A stretch of DNA of 64,000 nucleotides from Gerris lacustris (taxonomy: Eukaryota > Arthropoda > Insecta > Hemiptera > Gerridae): NCBI GenBank assembly GCA_951217055.1, contig OX578276.1, positions 36,976,205 to 37,040,204 of the forward strand, given 5' to 3'. Below, piece after piece: positions 62,129 to 64,000 of the stretch. The translations under genes and the position numbers were made by a program. The notes under the pieces were generated by a model. It had not been told where the DNA came from. It saw only the letters and a list, made by a program, of their open reading frames with translations, and searched no databases. Positions within the stretch are counted from its first letter, which is position 1. Each line of letters begins with the position of its first letter.

Positions 62129-63392
62129 AAAAAGGGTTTCGTTGGTATTGTGAAAACAAAATTAGACGGAAGAGGGGGGGGGGGGAGAAAAGTTTTTTTG
62201 ACAAAATGGCACCGAAAATTAAACACTATCTCTAAGTGGTATATATATTTGTAATCTACTCTTCAATACCTTTCATTTGATACCCCACTTAAAATTTAAA
62301 AAAAATATTTTTTCTCGAGTGAGGTGAATTATCCGCCATCTTGGATTTCCAGTAAATCAGATCAAATTGCTAATCTTATTTTTTCTATGGCCTAGCAGAC
62401 CACACATTTTGCATATTTTTCTATATTTTTAGTAACAGCGGAAATACAATTTTAGGGGGGGGGGGGACACACAAAATTTCGATGTTTTTTGACAAAATGG
62501 CGCCGAAAATTAAACACTATCCCTAAGTGGTATATATATATATATGTAATCTACTCTTCAATACCTTTCATTTGATACCCTACTCAAAATTTTAAAAAAA
62601 TATTTTTTCTCGAGTGACGTGGATTATCCGCCATCTTGGATTTCCAGTAAATCAGATCAAATTGCTAATCTTATTTTTTCTATGGCCCAGCAAACCACAC
62701 ATTTTACATATTTTTCTTTATTTTTAGTAACAGCGGAAATACGATTTTAGGGGGGGGGGGGGACACGCAAAAATTCGATGTTTTTTGACAAAATGGCGCT
62801 GAAAATTGAACACTATCCCTAAGTGGTATATATATTTGTAAACTACTCTTCAATACCTTTCATTTGATACCCCACTCAAAATTTTAAAAAAATATTTTTT
62901 TTCGAGTGACATGAATTATCCGCCATCTTGGATTTCCAGTAAATCAGATCAAATTGCTAATCTTATTTTTTCTATGGCCCAGCAAACCACACTTTTTACA
63001 TATTTTTCTATATTTTTAGTAATAGCGGAAATACGATTTTAGGGGGGGGGGGGGACACGCAAAATTTCGATGTTTTTTGACAAAATGGCGCTGAAAATTA
63101 AGCACTATCCCTAAGTGGTATATATATTTCTATTCTACTCTTCAATACCTTTCATTTGATACCCCACTCAAAATTTTAAAAAAATATTTTTTTTTCGCGA
63201 ATTTGATTAGCTGATAATATTGAGTTCGCTTTATTTTTCCTGTGTGCGCGTCAAAACGATCTTTTATACTGGAAAGTTTTACGTTTTTATCTCTTTTGGT
63301 TCAAAAGTTATTGGAACCGTACAGAGTGACAGACAGACACAGGAACGAAACTATAAGGGTTTCTTTTTTTTGGTTTTACCAACGAAACCCTA
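62129..63392. mobile_element. Non-autonomous element with AGGGTTTCGTTGGTA termini and four ~290 bp internal repeats
   Basis: A 15 bp perfect inverted repeat (62133-62147 and 63377-63391) bounds four tandem units, starting near 62165, 62455, 62750 and 63040. Each has G10-14, TTGACAAAATGGC, AAGTGGTATATATAT, TTTCATTTGATACCC(C/T)ACT and, in the first three, ATCCGCCATCTTGGATTTCC. The right end carries AGTGACAGACAGACACAGGA. Layout, the TTTGATACCCCACTC block and the AGGGTTT termini link it to 2341-3205. Non-coding. Confidence 0.8.
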
Positions 63393-63601
63393 AAAACGGA
63401 CAAAACAATATTATTATTTTTTAGATGATGTAATTTCATAATAAGTGTTCGAGAAACCTGTCAGTTAAATTTGTCATTTAATATTAGTAAATATAGTAAA
63501 TATAGACATTCTATCACAGTTTTTGAATACATCAAATTTCAAGGGTTTCTATCATTTTTTATTCAGAAATCTGGACTGGCGGCACAGGTGATGTGTTTTA
63601 G

Positions 63602-64000
63602 CAGAAACACACTTTTTATCTCGCGCAGCTTCTAGACATTACACAAGCTAATGACAATGTTGACCTTAATATATTACATCATAAATTAATACAAATGAAC
63701 ATACCACAACAAACTGCAAATTTTATTATAAAATTAATAACTAATAGAACACTACTTTTTCGAGTCAACGGAGAAATAGTAGGAAGTAGAATAACTAGAA
63801 AAGGTATCCCACAGGGGGCTATTTTAAGCCCCCTATTATACATAATTCACACTTCAGACCTTGAAATGACAATATCCCATCCTGTAAAAATACTCCAGTT
63901 TGCCGATGATGTAATAATATACTCAATCAGTACAAAAATGATGACATGGTAAATGATCTTGGTCAAGCATTACAAGCAAGGACTAGAACTATCCCATGAA
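63602..64000 (+). pseudogene. LINE reverse transcriptase fragment, running off the window
   Basis: Open from 63602: LLDITQANDNVDLNILHHKL (motif A with its catalytic Asp), MNIPQQTANFIIKLITNRTL, RKGIPQGAILSPLLYIIHTS (motif B), then KILQFADDVIIYSISTK (motif C, FADD). The frame ends at 63950-63952 after MMTW, and another frame continues to the window edge, so there is at least one frameshift. Upstream (endonuclease and early RT) sequence is missing: 5' truncated. Motif style fits insect jockey/CR1-like LINEs. Confidence 0.85.

Noticed and set aside
62129..63200. CRISPR-like regularly spaced repeats
   Set aside because: Units are ~290 bp contiguous tandem repeats with no spacers, within a bounded element in an animal genome.

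Overview
The window is a piece of an animal genome, most likely an insect and possibly a hemipteran. It is AT-rich and contains BEL/Pao, Gypsy-like and Copia-like retroelements, several LINEs, a tRNA-derived SINE, Rep/helicase Helitrons and many DNA-transposon superfamilies: hAT (DUF4371 type), PIF/Harbinger, Tc1/mariner, piggyBac, Merlin and P-like with a THAP exon. Some transposase genes carry GT-AG introns. This excludes a prokaryote; the order is only a lean from repeat style. I found no convincing host gene. Almost every recognisable protein is a transposon relic broken by stops, frameshifts, deletions or nested insertions.

Layout. 1-2 kb: terminal part of a minus-strand hAT-like element with GGCGCC-rich tandem repeats, next to a PIF/Harbinger fragment. 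2.3-3.2 kb: non-autonomous element with AGGGTTTTGTAG termini. 3.8-4.8 kb: Tc1/mariner transposase pseudogene. 5.9-6.3 kb: tRNA-derived SINE. 7-8.4 kb: Cys-rich tail of an uncharacterised transposon-linked protein, then a piggyBac C-terminus. 8.9-10.3 kb: LINE 3' end, minus strand. 11.1-15.7 kb: Helitron 1. 15.7-19.3 kb: BEL/Pao relic split by a 2.2 kb element with ~340 bp inverted termini. 19.3-22.9 kb: OB-fold (RPA-like) ORF and Helitron 2, itself split by a LINE tail with a 15 bp target duplication. 23-26 kb: Copia-like gag and Merlin fragments.

26-34.7 kb: a family of ~600 bp elements that start with a GCTTCC...GGAAGC hairpin, plus a perfect-looking 2,131 bp tandem duplication carrying LINE RNase H and P-like transposase fragments. 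35.3-36.2 kb: Merlin transposase with two well-formed introns. 36.7-38.9 kb: T46 run, 302 bp duplication, and the best-preserved gene of the window: a predicted Cys peptidase, an AT-hook and a 16-residue repeat array, interrupted only at two homopolymers. 39.2-40.3 kb: large palindromic element. 40.8-42.3 kb: second OB-fold ORF and BEL pol. 42.7-43.2 kb: LINE with target duplication. 43.4-44.3 kb: intronless Merlin. 44.4-47.6 kb: Helitron 3, whose HUH motif is deleted. 47.6-51.8 kb: more Merlin pieces and the middle of the uncharacterised transposon-linked protein. 51.8-54.3 kb: integrase, LTR-like stretch, gag-protease. 57.4-60.3 kb: P-like element with duplicated exons. 60.5-64 kb: mariner relic, tandem-repeat element with AGGGTTTC termini, and a LINE reverse transcriptase that runs off the end.

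The pieces do not form a pathway; the region records successive insertions, internal deletions and local tandem duplications. The observations most worth following are the peptidase/AT-hook/repeat gene, the long-TIR element together with three dispersed relics of one uncharacterised protein family, the OB-fold ORF found twice beside BEL sequence, the exon-duplicated P-like element and the recent 2,131 bp duplication.
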